Shown: piece by piece, positions 44,798 to 56,489 of the stretch | How positions within the stretch are numbered: position 1 is the stretch's first letter | Layout: each line of letters begins with the position of its first letter | Source: Takakia lepidozioides | Lineage: Eukaryota; Streptophyta; Takakiopsida; Takakiales; Takakiaceae | Length of the DNA: 64,000 bases | Reading direction: 5' to 3' | NCBI GenBank assembly: GCA_030704615.1 | Contig: CM060732.1 | Location: 56,277,053 to 56,341,052, forward strand | The notes under the pieces: model-generated | The model's input: only the letters and a program-made list of their open reading frames with translations | What the model was told of the DNA's origin: nothing | The model's database searches: none | Translations under genes and position numbers: made by a program

Positions 44798-44989
44798 TTG
44801 ATGTTTCTGCCTTTGTTTGTGGATCAAGATCCTCAGATTGCAGCCAATCTCAATTCTTCAGTGTATTCTATGAATGAGACATTTGGCACCAGCTTGAAAC
44901 TTCGTCTTATCCCTGGTGTTCGTACTCAGGTTGATGTGGTGAATGCTCTTCCTTACATTCTTCGAGCTACTTTACATGTGTCAGTTTAG
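44798..44989 (+). CDS. Short unidentified open frame
   Basis: The 63-codon frame contains DQDPQIAANLNSSVYSMNET and LIPGVRTQVDVVNALPYIL. The composition looks more protein-like than its surroundings, and the stop lies within 15 bp of the last conserved-looking stretch. It may be an exon of an unknown gene or chance. No family recognised. Confidence 0.2.
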   Translation: MMFLPLFVDQDPQIAANLNSSVYSMNETFGTSLKLRLIPGVRTQVDVVNALPYILRATLHVSV

Positions 44990-45365
44990 ACATTGCCACC
45001 AGGTCTGAAATCAAAGAGTTTTACACCAAGAGTAACCAATTGATTCTACACACGCAACCCCTCGTTAGAATCAAGTTTCGCCCCTACAATCAACTAGAAA
45101 ACTATTGCATCCATAACGGTAATCACCAAGTGTTGAGTGAAGAACAACTGCATTCTTAGACAGTCCATTTAGAGAGAACAAATCTTCTCCACTGGGTCTT
45201 ATTCAGTAGAAGAATACTGAATCTAAGAATTTCAATAAATTATACATCCAAAAGAAAAATTATACAACTCTGGAGACCTTCAGTAAACTAAAATACAAAT
45301 CAGTTCTGCCCAAGCTTGACATCCTTGTGCAAAGATGGATTGTGGCAGAACATTGGCAAACAAAT

Positions 45366-48300
45366 CTACGATTCCCTGGAGATTTTGACCCCACTGCGAT
45401 CTGTGGGCTTCATTTGTGTGAGCTGAGCTATCAACTTGAAAAGTGGGATTGTCCCAATGGCAATAATCTCCAACCGTGCTGTGTGGGTTGCATGTTTGAA
45501 CAGAGATAGTCCAAAACCAATGAGCTGCACCAGCAGCCGGCAAACACACTCTTAGAACTTGCAGTCTGCAAAGTATATCGTGGCAAGCAACATATCAATC
45601 TGAGAGCCTCATGAACTCCATGGCGACTAGGACCACCAAATGACAGATTGCACTACCATATAGATGTGGTACTTCTGATGTTGATACCCACTGCCCATCA
45701 CACGCAGTGACTCCACAACATATGTATGTGTCTGTATGGAGAGGGAGAGAGAGGGAGGGGGAAGGGGGGGGGGGGGGGGGGGGGGGGGGGGTGGGGTGGG
45801 TGGGGTGCACGTGGTTGGGAGCAACAACTTCTGAAAAACTCATCCAACTGAAGCACCGATGGAAGGAAAATTAGCTTACTTCCAAAAGATAGAGCCGTGA
45901 TGACAAAAAGCCTTGCCAATGGTAGGGCTCTAGATCGAAGAAGGCGTCAAAGAAACGTCTTGTTCCCGCCAAGTTGAGCTGCAGCCATCAGCTCCCAACG
46001 TTACTAAGCTGCCTTCGAAGAGCTCAAAGTCCATGCATGAGGCTGTATAAAGTTCACAAACTTAAAACTGATATCCACCCAACTTGCTAATTCCAAACAT
46101 CTTCAAAGACTACTATATTTATTCTCTTTCCAGAGGAGAACCAATACCATCATATTCTCAGAAATGCCCAAGTGTGTTTCATGTCTGGTGTTTGGAAGAG
46201 ATTCCTGCACCTAAGTTAACTATTCCAAAATGGTTCCCTTGGGACTTCTAACGAAAAATTCTAACTTTTAGCCTATGAAATGTCGGCCTTGTGGCAAAAA
46301 TCCACCGCACAGTCAAGGGTGGAGGGTTAAGTTGGATTTGAAACTAGTTCTTCTCGTGTGGATCGATCTGTGGATTACAAAAACTCACCTTCAAAAGAAC
46401 CTCCATTCCAAAGCAGAAAAAGGCACGCTGTTGTTGTCTATCCAGTGGCCACAAGTCTGCCCACACCCCTGCGGCAAGCTCATCTCCTTTTGGGTGACTC
46501 ATTGCCTGTGTCAAAGAGTCTGTTGCACTCAAACCACTAGCACTAGTAGAGCCATGGGGGCTGTAGGATCCACCTAGTCTCCGAACTACAGCATCTGCCA
46601 GTATGGGTGCTGCAGCTAGTGTTCTTGCCACCATATACCCTGCATAACCCAGTACATTACTAAGAATGATTTCTCTGACACATGCAATCTATGCTTGTAA
46701 CTGGAGAGTGGTAGAAAAAGAGATATACCCTGAGAGTTCTTGCATGGTAAGAAAGTGACATAACAGACGTGGAATGAAGTTCGGCAGAATTAGAATGCTC
46801 ATGCCTACTGTGAACAATTCAAGCTGTGGCAAAGGGACCAGAAAGGGACGCGTAGCTGTACCAGTGGAAGGATGGACCATGCCAGCAGTTCCACCAATGC
46901 CCAGCACTCTTTGCGGGATGACTGGAAGTGCCCCACCCATTGGAATGACACATTTCCTGAACACATGACACCCATACACGATGATGCTCTGACAACGAGA
47001 ACCAAAGACAGACAAAAGAAAGAAAAGAAAGGAATGCAGAATCCACCTCTTACTCATTCAGACACTAACCACATGAGCAGAGACAGCATCCTTTGCACAG
47101 AGGATCAGAGGTTTGGGAAGGCGACCGAGGATAACAACGTACTCATCTTCTTCAATGCTGCGAACAGCTATGCCCAAGTGCTTGAGGCGTGCCTCCATCC
47201 GTCGTTGGATGACATCCATGGGGACTCCCGGCCTTGCCACCAGCGATGTCTCCTCTGTATACTCCAAAATCAGATAAAAATATTCCAAACACATGGCCAA
47301 CTGAACAAGAATGTGGGCTTACTCCTATTTTCTATGGCGACACAGAGAACAACACCAAATCAGCAATCAGTGATTTTATTAGCGGTCAGATGTTCATGGA
47401 CTCAAATGGAATTCTCCCACCAGAGGGGTAACACTAGGTCTGTTTCGGTGCACATATTTCCAGAGCATTTACATGTAGTGAAACAGACTCAGCTTGCCAA
47501 ATCCTTGCCATCATCGAACCCGAACTTTCAACAGTGCAGCTGGGCAAACCATAAAGAGCGTACCTTCCACTGTACCCCATCAGTATCTGTGGACCTACAT
47601 AGTACTGAGCGACAGGGGGGGGGATAAGAGAGAGGGAGAGATACCTAGAAAGATGTGGTTGGCAGAGAAGGGCATTGCATATAAGAAGGTGGGGAGCTTA
47701 GAGTTGTCTGCCATAAGACCCTTGTCAAAATGCAAGTGGGAGTCCCGCCAGTCCATAAACAGCATCTTGTCCAAATCAAAGGGGTGATCATCTACCTGCA
47801 AAATATCAGCCCCAAATTTATTTCTTCCTTAAATGCTTCCACCAGACTCTGTCATCTTCAATAGCTTCTCTTTTCTCAAACGCCCCTGCCTGATGAAAAA
47901 CCCAGCTGTTTTATCCTAACCCTCCCCCTCTCCTCTCGGGTCACTGCACTAGTTGGGCTCAAGCAGAACCCCTCTCTGATTTTCTCCAAACTGCTGTAAA
48001 TTGAAGATATTGAGCCCAGAGACAGTCATGTTCTCACCTCAGCCACAATGCCATAAGCAATTTGATAACCAGGGTTGAAGGGCTTGTCATATTGCACCAA
48101 CCGCCGGGAAAAGCCTGTGGCATCCAGCACTATAGCTGCCTCAATAAGAGTGTTGTTGTCACATGTCACATATGACCGATCGTCACGGTGTGAAACATTC
48201 ATAACCTGTACACTTCAGTGCAGTCAGCTTCAAAAGACCATTGCTGATGCCTAAACCTAAATCACACATGTGAAGGAGAAATGTCAGTTGGGGCAGGGGA

Positions 48301-49473
48301 CTGACTATGGTATGAGCAGCCATATGATAGAAGAATATCCACTTACATAAAATACTCTCTGCAACTTCCCTAGGGTTATCAGATGGCATGATTGTTGGAG
48401 TGAGAAGCAGACGGTAGAGCAATTTGATGTGTAATAAAGTGAAATTCATGCACTCTTTTCTGTGCAGTAACTAGCAACAGAAATGATTCTCATGGGTACC
48501 CAGGTTGGGTTTCACCATTCCTAGTGTCCCTCAAACGCTTCATTGACATTACAAAGCTGCATGGATTTTTGCTTTGAATAGGGTCTTGCACATGTATGCT
48601 GCAATATCTCAAACCAGATCACATGAATTCGAGAAGAATGTGAAAAATGGCCAGGTCAAGGCCCTTCAGCATGTCCTGAGGAATTTGCAATTATCATCAA
48701 GATCCCAGGCACTGGGGTACCAAATCAGGGAAAACTGCAAGAATTTCAAATCCATTGAGAAATGACCATTCAAAAGGCTAAGTTACAGACTGAAGGAAGA
48801 AATATCCGACCTTTGATTGATGGAACTGAACTCCATGGGAAATGCAAGCCTCGATCATTTTGGACTTCAAGCGCGTGCGATTGACACGGCCGTAAGGCCT
48901 CTCCAAAAGTTTCTTCCTCGTGTCATCGAGATACACAACAGCGCTTCCCCAGGTGTAATCCAAGCAGTCCAGTAAATCCATGGCCTCGAATTCGTCAACC
49001 CAGACCCCATAATTGTTTGGCCACACACTTTGAGGAGCTGGATCGATACAACACACACTCAACCCTTCTGCAGAAACTCTCTGTGCCACTGCTAGACCCG
49101 CAGGCCCCGCCCCCACTACTGCTACATCTACCTGACCGTGCTTAAAGGGGTCGAACCGCGGTAAATCATACTTGAGCTTCTTGGTTATAGTTTCAGGCAC
49201 AAGCTCTAAGAGCGCACTTGCCCTGCAAAGAGGAAGCCCTGGTTGCGAGACCCACGTGGACTTTTGGCGACAGGTATTGTGGGGCCTGGGCGAGCAAGAT
49301 GAGGTCTCACTTCTGGTACTAAATTCATTAGATGATATCTGTACCTTTGAGGATTGACGGTCCTTCTTCGAGGTAGGAGAGACGGGGGAGGGGAGTAGAC
49401 AGATTCGCGAGTGAGAAATGGCCACTCTCACCTCCGCCAAAGCCATAGCCATGAAGCAGACCCACTCACTCAC
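45366..49473 (-). CDS. LCYB: Lycopene beta-cyclase, eight exons
   Basis: The enzyme closes both ends of lycopene to make beta-carotene in plastids. Exons by splice signals and frame: 49473-48811, 48205-48038, 47795-47645, 47254-47143, 46956-46862, 46639-46389, 45978-45880, 45524-45366, all GT-AG and in phase, giving about 565 residues. Seen: dinucleotide-binding VAVVGAGPAGLAVAQ, WPNNYGVWVDEFEAMDLLDC, VLDATGFSRRLVQYDKP, FDLDKMLFMDWRDSH, FLYAMPFSANHIFLEETSLV and IPMGGALPVIPQRVLGIGGT. FLYAMPFS marks the beta rather than the epsilon type (family knowledge). The first 100 residues, rich in S and R, are a likely plastid transit peptide. ATG could be 49473, 49452 or 49446. A serine-rich stretch before DLWPLDRQQQRAFFCFGM is longer than in land plants. 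The gene appears intact. Confidence 0.93.
45736..45800. repeat. G-rich microsatellite in a cyclase intron
   Basis: GAGAGGGAGAGAGAGGGAGG followed by about 25 guanines and GGTGGGGTGGGTGGGG, within the last intron (45525-45879) of the cyclase gene. On the transcribed strand it is a polypyrimidine tract upstream of the final acceptor. Confidence 0.8.
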
Positions 49474-50160
49474 TCATATCCAGCAAGCCCAACAATCTGA
49501 CACCGCGCTTCCTGATAAGAGAAGGGGTTACCACATGCCTGACGCAGTCCAATCACTCTCAGCTTTCTCACAGTCGTTTCAGTCACGTACACCAGCGAAG
49601 TGATCGAAAAATCCACCACAGCTCAAGAAGGGAAGACTCAAATCTTTCTGCCCACCTCATGCATCACAGATTTTAGCATGACCCACCACAGATTATGGCC
49701 AAAGATCACTGTTTGCGCACTCCATGCAGATAGACACTGGCTATCTAATGTGTTCGCACGGATTTGTGCAGCATTTGTGTCCTCGTTATCCTAAACCCAC
49801 GAGAGCAAACATTCAAATGGAACGAGCTGTTGATCGTTTCCACTTACGTTTGTGGCACACGAACTCCTTATCGTCGGCTACTACTCGACGACGGTACGTG
49901 AAGCGCATCCAATCTCCGACAAGATCAATCATACCCTCCCTTATGTCATCCGGATCCTTGGCTACTGCGTACTATGTATGGCCTAACTCCGCGCGTGTGA
50001 GACCGCTCATTGTAGCTAGCGGAGCAGATCCGACTTTAGGGTTACTCATCATCCCTTTGTCACCTATTACTCATCCATCAATCTTGCCAACTTACTCATC
50101 GCATCCATTGTATTTCACCTTCGACAACCAAGTTGTAGCCCACTCGTAATGGGCACACAC
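49474..50160. other. Upstream region of the cyclase gene
   Basis: About 690 bp with no supported gene. It should hold the cyclase promoter and 5' UTR, but I see no clear TATA box. Open frames 49600-49794 and 49724-50149 lack motifs. Confidence 0.4.
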
Positions 50161-50342
50161 CACCTCCGAAGTGGTTGTGGGTTCAATTCATCGATTGGTG
50201 TCACCTCCCGGTTCGGAAAGCAGGAGTCCTTCGGGGTCGAGATGCCATAGTTTACGCTTCCTTCTGGAGATGTCCATGGACACTGGACACCTTTGTGACA
50301 CCAATTGATGGATTGAACCCAGAACCACTTCCGAGGTGGTTT
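50161..50342. mobile_element. MITE-like element with about 45-bp terminal inverted repeats
   Basis: The left arm CACCTCCGAAGTGGTTGTGG followed by GTTCAATTCATCGATTGGTG (50161-50206) is matched by the reverse complement at about 50296-50342 (CACCAATTGATGGATTGAAC, then CCAGAACCACTTCCGAGGTG). About 5 mismatches over 45 bp. The 90-bp core codes for nothing. No clear target duplication was seen. Confidence 0.8.
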
Positions 50343-50670
50343 GGACCTAGAACCTCATTTTTTTTTTTTTTTCATATTCTTTCAATTGTCTTTGCATAGG
50401 AAGCAACGTTCAAGCAGTCGATAGATGGTGAGTTTAGTTCCTGACTTTGGATACCCACCCACTAAACTTGCGATTCGCCTTATCCTCTAACCTTCCTACA
50501 GCGATCATAAGCTTCATAGCACAAATGGGGGCGAGTAGCTGCGACTTGTACAAACAGAGAGGCAAACAACATGCAGTGAGTGACGATTAGGTTTGAGGAG
50601 GGTGTGTCATTAGGCGGGAGATGTCCGCCGTCATTCGTGGGCAGCCATTACGTCCTGGTAGGGTGCGGCT

Positions 50671-51063
50671 GTGGTTCAGCGTATGCTTAAGAGTATTAGG
50701 GTATGTATGCTTGCATTTGTTTGTGATTGTTTGAGAGGGAGGTCATGGAGGTGTTTGTGCAGGCTTGCGGGAGCGAATCGCCCTCGCAAGCCACGCGCTC
50801 TGAAGGAAAAAGCTAGGGAGCAAGGTCCTGCAAGGCAAAGTGCCAGACTGAAGACGATGAAGACTACGATTCTGCATGAGGGCTCTTCTGAGGACGATGA
50901 GGACGATCCACTCCTCCCACGCCAGTGCGAGGCAAGTGCGTCGTCGGCGGATGCCACGGCAAGCCGAGGAGAACATGCCCATGCTCATGTCGCAGGACAA
51001 AAACGCCCATCATCTACACTACGAACACCTTCTCCGTCTGTGAGTTATAGTTCTTCACAATGA
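50671..51063 (+). CDS. Possible 5' exon of the Ptta/En-Spm-like gene
   Basis: Part of this frame (from about 50772) is rich in basic and acidic residues: RPRKPRALKEKAREQGPARQ, then SSEDDEDDPLLPRQ and serine-rich RTPSPSVSYSSS. It resembles the N-terminal, probably nuclear-localised part of plant transposase-derived proteins. It precedes the clear domain at 52100 by 1 kb on the same strand. How it is spliced to 51655 is unclear. Confidence 0.35.
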   Translation: MVQRMLKSIRVCMLAFVCDCLRGRSWRCLCRLAGANRPRKPRALKEKAREQGPARQSARLKTMKTTILHEGSSEDDEDDPLLPRQCEASASSADATASRGEHAHAHVAGQKRPSSTLRTPSPSVSYSSSQ

Positions 51064-51649
51064 CCATGATTCAAATTATGTATGTTTTTGGTAAAATCAC
51101 GAAGAGATAGGGTATGGTAAGATCATGAAGAGATAGGGTATGTCTGTCAAGACAGGGAAGTTGGACAATGCAGGGGTCAGCCAAGGCACAATCACAAATG
51201 ATTTCCACTAGACAAGTTGAAGTGCCAAAGGCATGATGTCAGGCCAATGTAGACTTCAGGTGTGTTCAAATTCTTTGCCCCATGAAACCAACGTCCTGGT
51301 ACTAAGCTACAATGGCTACTTATAGAGATACTTGGGTTACTTATGCACCCAGAATATCAGTATAACTTGGAGGGATACTTCTCGGGGACCCATCAGGTTT
51401 GTCCATTTGAATTCTTGCTATGGATTTCAGGAACACCCCATACCTAAGAGGGCTCAAAAATGTATTGGGAGGACATCATTGGGGCCAATCAAATTTGGGA
51501 GATTTACTGCCCAAGATCATACTGAGTTTTGGGTAATCTTGTCTTTACAAATGATATGTGCTTCCAGTTTGTTATATTGAATTCAAGGATTTGCTGCTTG
51601 CTGCCTATATGTATGTGTAATCACCCACATTGTACTGGGGGAATTTCTT

Positions 51650-53480
51650 TTTAGGGCAAACACAAGCGCACTGGATCCACGATCCCTGCTGCTAGCAGTG
51701 GAGATGGCGCCCACAAGAACGCAGGAGGTGGCCCTAACTCTCCCATCGTTGTGGGTTCTGTGCCACCAGTACCCCCACCTTATTATGGTATGCCTCAGTA
51801 TCCGCAGTCTGGCACTCAGTATGGTCAGGGTCAATATTGTGCTCCTCCATATGGGCAGTATGGCCAGTATCCTCCTCCACCATATTTGCCACCCCCTAAT
51901 AGCTATGGGGGTGGGCAGGCCACCGGAATATCCTCCTGCTTATGGACAGTATGGCCAGTATGGTCCTCGGCCTTCAGGCCAACAGCCATGGCCACCAGTC
52001 CCTACTTGGCAAGATCCTGCTTTGAATTCTCCTGAGCGCACGGAGGTCTCTGAAGGAGGGGAGGGTGCCCTTTCAAAGAATGATAGAACCAATGCTTTAA
52101 GGAGGGCTACTAGCTCAGCCAAAATTGAAGCTGCCAAGGTGAAGGAAGAGAGAATAGCTGCAGGTCTTCCTCCCACGGTGATTTTGACGAACCTCAAAGG
52201 AGCCCCGTATGGTCAGACCCGGAATGTATGGCATGCTGCCCTTAAAGGACAGGCTTATCGCAAGCTAGATTGTTCCCTTGCCATCAACAACCAACCTGAT
52301 GAAGTTGTATACGAAATCAGAGATCACCTGGCTAAGCTATTTTCATATACGCCACACAAGTTAAAAGACTTCCACCTAAAACAAACAATTGGCAGAATAA
52401 TGAAGAGCCAACGTTATGAAGCACACACTGCGTGGTTGGGTGGTAAGGGGAAACCCATTACTGTATCTGACGAGGTATGGAACAAGCTTGTAAGTTACTG
52501 GCAGACAAAGGTGTTCCACAAAGTGTCGGGCAACATGAAGAAGGCAAATGGTGCAATTCAGAATCCTACCAAGACTGGCCGTGGTGGGAAGGCAATGGTG
52601 GAAGCACACTTGGTAAGTGGCATCATCACGACTTTGTATTTTGTTCCTCATTGAATTGCTATGTGTATATGGTCAGCCCTTACATTGCTTACTGATTTGT
52701 GGCACGGGTTTGTTTGTGGCATGGATTAATTTGTAGGAAACACTATCAGGGTGCCCTCCTACATTATATGAAATTCAAGAGGGTTCAGTGTCACGGTTGT
52801 CAGCTGGGAGTGACAGGCGGGTAAGTGTGTTTTCCACGTTTGCTAGAGTGGTTGCTGCATCATAGGTTGCTAGGGTTTTTTTCAAGGCTTTTGGCCTGGG
52901 TTTTCTTTCCAATGGTTGTTCATGCTAGGTTTTTTTGGTTTGATTCATACTTGGGCAAGTTTTCATGGATTGGCAGGAGGGAAGTCTCGCATATTCTACA
53001 GTAGTTGGCAGGATGGATGGCTTGGACAAACTGGTGGAATCACAAGGACGTGACATGGCAGAATTAAAATTACAGATACAGAGTATGATTGAGTACCAGA
53101 AAGCCATTGTGACCAGATTGGGGATTAATCTACCAGGCGCAGGACCAGTGACATCTAGGATGGATACGTCTGCTGTGACAGTATCAAAATGTTTGGAATC
53201 CCAATTTCAGACGGTAACTGGTACTCACTCTAAGCCCTTATGTCTTCCTGTCACTGATGATCTTTTGAATTTGACCGAGCAGCAGCAGGATACAGGGAAG
53301 GCCAGCTGTGAGGTACACGTGGAAATTCAGCCCTTGCCACGTACAAAGGCAGTAGCAGTCCAGGGGGCAATGGTGACAGAGCCGCCGGGCACACCGGATT
53401 CTGGTATGTGCAACTATGTGGGAGTTTACATGGGGAGGAAGAGGCAGACGGGGACAAAACAAACAAGCAGGTTGCTTTAA
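51650..53480 (+). pseudogene. Ptta/En-Spm-like transposase-associated protein
   Basis: Exon 51655-52611 starts GKHKRTGSTIPAASSG, runs through PYGQYGQYPPPPY-type repeats, then SSAKIEAAKVKEERIAAGLP and VWNKLVSYWQTKVFHKVSGN with MKKANGAIQNPTKTGRGGKA. The latter fits the Transposase_24 (Ptta/En-Spm) domain, with its K-x-x-N-R-like and HTxGSK-like pattern. A GTAAGT donor at 52612 joins to GAAACACTATCAGGGTGCCC (ETLSGCPPTLYEIQEG) at 52736, and then 52976 onwards adds a coiled-coil LVESQGRDMAELKLQIQSMI. A 1-bp shift near 51910 breaks the glycine/tyrosine repeat, so the copy may be dead. Function beyond transposon association is unknown. Confidence 0.6.
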
Positions 53481-53489
53481 TTTCTCCTG

Positions 53490-54135
53490 CTCACATGTTG
53501 AAGCCAAATGTCAGTTTACTTCCTGGACCAATGAGGAAGCATTTACTAATTCTGGACTTAAATGGTCTGTTATGTGAATCTTTTCATTCTGCTAATGGGC
53601 ATGCATCCCTTCCCAAAGGTTTTGTGGGGAAGATGTGTGGCAAGAAGATGGTAGTTTTGAGACCACGCTGTTATGACTTTTTGCAAAAGTGTTTTGAACA
53701 CTTTGAGGTGGCGGTGTGGTCTTGTTGCCAAGCTCGCAACTTCTTCCCAATGGTGGACTATATTTTTGCAGCCCACACTAACCTGGTTTTCCAGTGGGAT
53801 GCCTTCACTGTGATGAGGATCCAGTCCTCCCATGCCGTAAGGGGTCTGATTCAAAGCCATTATATTTCAAGAACTTGTCTACAATGTGGGCAGACTGGCC
53901 AGAATGGACTTATGAGGACACTGTTCTTGTTGACGACACACCAAGAAAGGCGGCAAACAATCCTCCCTTCAGTGGGATTTTTCCAGAGCCATAGAAGGTG
54001 CAACCAGATTCACCAACTGATGAGTATCTAACAGAGGTGTTGTGGCCTTTCTTGTGGAAGGCATCGAAAGCTGCCAGTATTCCCAAGTTTTTGGAGTCTC
54101 AGCCTGTTTTCGGACAACAACCATACAACACTGCT
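53490..54135 (+). pseudogene. FCP1/NIF-like phosphatase domain
   Basis: RKHLLILDLNGLLCESF is the motif I region of FCP1/NIF-type haloacid dehalogenase phosphatases; the second catalytic Asp is Asn, a variant also known in plant NIF-like proteins. Next come RPRCYDFLQKCFEHFEVAVW, IFAAHTNLVFQWD, and in the next frame KPLYFKNLSTMWADWPEWTY with EDTVLVDDTPRKA. A frameshift lies right after QWD (about 53797), and a stop follows PFSGIFPEP (53997); SPTDEYLTEVLWPFLWK continues after it. It follows the transposon-like exon without a gap, so capture of a host phosphatase gene is possible (inference). Confidence 0.75.
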
Positions 54136-54359
54136 ACTGTGAAGGTACAAACATTCTGACAGTGCTCCAGAGGCAACAATTTTGTGGGTCATTCATTGCA
54201 TTGCTTTCCTGGATGCTTCTCCTCGGTTTGATTAATGCTAGGTTTTCTTTGCAGCTTTTCATGTTGGCTTTTTTTGTTTGATTCATACTTGGATTTTGTT
54301 TCTATTCACTATTCTTGTTTGCTCATTGTTTTCCTGGTTGTTCTCTGGTCTGTGACACA

Positions 54360-54655
54360 GGAACTTGTGACAAACAAAGGTGATATTGTAGGGGTATCTT
54401 CAAGCTCAACAACCTTCTCCTTAAATCACCTGTCTTCAAGCAGGCCCTCCAACTCGCATGGTTCCAGGCAGGTTCTCCAACCCAAAGCCCTACGGATAGA
54501 TTCTTGGCCAAACTCAAAGCTGTAAACGCTGTCAATCAAAAGCTTAGTCTAGACATGGCAGAAGCCCGCAAAAGAAAGGTTAAAGCCCTTACCAAATGGC
54601 TCAAGACACTACAACAGATGAGCGTTTTTATGACTTCACATATGACTATTTTTTA
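54360..54655 (+). pseudogene. C-terminal exon-like segment with coiled coil
   Basis: After a possible acceptor (GACACAG at 54354-54360) one frame reads ELVTNKGDIVGVSSS, and another, from about 54500, reads RFLAKLKAVNAVNQKLSLDM and AEARKRKVKALTKWLKTLQQ, a likely coiled coil that ends at TAA 54654. A frame change separates the two. Probably the end of the same transposon gene. Confidence 0.4.
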
Positions 54656-55215
54656 AGTCTTATATGCGTTCATGACTACATCACTCTGTAGTGAAAAAAG
54701 CCTTGTCATAGCGACTAGTCTTTAGGACTGCGTTTTGCAAGTCATATCCGTGACTGCTTGCGTGGCACCTGGAGTCCTGCTGCAGAGAGGGTTGCAGTCA
54801 CAACTATATGACTACATTGTCTGTTGAGCGCTGCCTACATGGAGAGGCTTCAGCGGGATACGTGCGCCACTGCGCAAGCTACACGTCATGCATTCGTCAG
54901 GGGATCATATGACTATATGTCTGCAAAGTGATGCCTACATGGAGAGGCGACGGATGGACACGTGCGCCACTGCGAATTTGACATGTCACGACTTCTTGCC
55001 ATGATCATATGACTACATGTCTGCACAGTGATGCCTACATGGAGAGGCGCTAGCGGGACACGTGTGCTATGGCAGATTTCACACGTGGTGACTACATGAC
55101 TCGCTCATATGACTACAGGGATGTCTACATGGAGAGTTGTTAGCGGGACACCTGTTGACTTGAGATGCGACATGTGGCACACAGACAAAATATATGACTA
55201 GCATATATGACTACG
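54636..55215 (+). repeat. ATATGACTA tandem repeats of about 95-100 bp
   Basis: TATGACTA occurs near 54640, 54815, 54908, 55006, 55103, 55187 and 55200. The larger unit, TCATATGACTACATGTCTGC then AGTGATGCCTACATGGAGAG then GGACACGTGCGCCACTGCG, repeats at about 54810, 54905, 55003 and, shortened, 55100. This looks like the subterminal repeats of a CACTA-type transposon, directly behind the Ptta/En-Spm-like gene. No terminal CACTA was found. Confidence 0.75.
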
Positions 55216-55770
55216 GATCTTTACACGTGGTGAAAATATGGATAAAGAATGTCGTGTCATATACTGCCACGTGTTCTGGTTTGAGCAAGAGTGATGTCAC
55301 GTGTCATCAAGATTGTTTTCCGAAATAGTTTATATTTTTAATGTTCATATTTTATTTTTTAGTTTTCATTTAATATTTAAAAGAACAGGAGATTGCAACC
55401 TTGGAAAATTTGTTTTTAATGGTATTATTTTTAATATTATTATTTAAAATGAAAGTGAATTAAATGATTTAAAATCTTCATTACATGGTGAAATTCCAAC
55501 ATGAAAACAGAATGGATCCCTCCTGCATACTATCAACCACAAGGAGAATGAAAATAGTCAACTACAGGGCAATACAAGCCCTATAAATCACATTACAAAA
55601 ATCCAAATGAGACCAATGTCCAAATGGACACCTCAAAAGCCACAAGGTCAAAAAATCCATGCCTCAAAAGGCCTAGCCAAAAACAAGCAAGCCCACACAT
55701 GGGCTGAATTGTTGTAGCTAGTATGTTCTAGTGCTATTAGAATCAAGAACTCTGTTAAACAGTGCAATAC
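55216..55770. other. AT-rich stretch without a recognised gene
   Basis: Contains TTTAATATTTAAAAG-type sequence and no supported open frame. Confidence 0.4.
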
Positions 55771-55773
55771 TGA

Positions 55774-56073
55774 CTATCCCTTCCGCACCTCCATAAGTTT
55801 CAGTAACTTTAGACTCCAAAGTGTTGTCTGGCCAACCACCTGCCCCAACTCGGTCTGTTTCCTAATACCATTCACATATGGTAGAGGGGTGTTACTGACA
55901 CATGCCTCTTTGACGTACACACAGGTATAATCAAGGGGCACAGCATGGTACCCGTAACCCACCACAGCACCTTGAAGAGCAACAATCAGCCCTACTCCAC
56001 ATTTCTTGCGTTTGGAGTTCACATCCAACAGCCGAACCTCGTCACCCACCCTGAACTGTGATCCCAACTCCAC
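55774..56073 (-). pseudogene. DUF8039-like fragment
   Basis: The 99-codon frame has FRVGDEVRLLDVNSKRKKCG, VGLIVALQGAVVGYGYHAVP and ELGQVVGQTTLWSLKLLKLM. Plant Ptta/En-Spm-associated proteins of the DUF8039 type have the same order: a G-x-x-V-x-L strand pair, VGG or VGYG, then T-x-G-x-A-x-G-x-x-x-x-W-P. The tryptophan is present, the following proline is not. It lies on the opposite strand to 51650-53480. Confidence 0.4.
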
Positions 56074-56489
56074 ACAAAAAAGAACACGATGTGAAAACCC
56101 ATGACATACACACGACTAGGACACTCAACATTTGCGAATTAAAGAGAGCCCCAAGGTTGGAAAAAATAAAACAGACAAGACAACGGCCTGGACTTACTCC
56201 ATTTGCAGTCTCCAGTGGTTGTGAGACCTCTTTTGGGGGGCTACTCGCCGGGTCGACACTCTTGCCCCTCGTTCCTTGGAGAGGGGCGAGGGAGAGGAGC
56301 CCGGCTTTCATTCAAACGATTGTGGAGTGCTGCACCTACACAGACGTCAGAGTTCTGGATTTGTCAATGGGCACAAGTTCGTCTCTTCAACATTCGGATT
56401 TCATGAGGTGTGATTCAGCTTGCACTTTCACTACTTCCCACCGTTCCATATGTGTATTTAATGTCTGCTTCCTTCATTCTATTCCAATG

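Noticed and set aside
45595-45919. Proline-rich protein on the minus strand
   Set aside because: It is produced by the poly-G/poly-C tract in a cyclase intron.
45366-49473. Lycopene epsilon-cyclase
   Set aside because: FLYAMPFSANHIFLEETSLVARPG fits the beta type; the epsilon type has a different sequence at this place.
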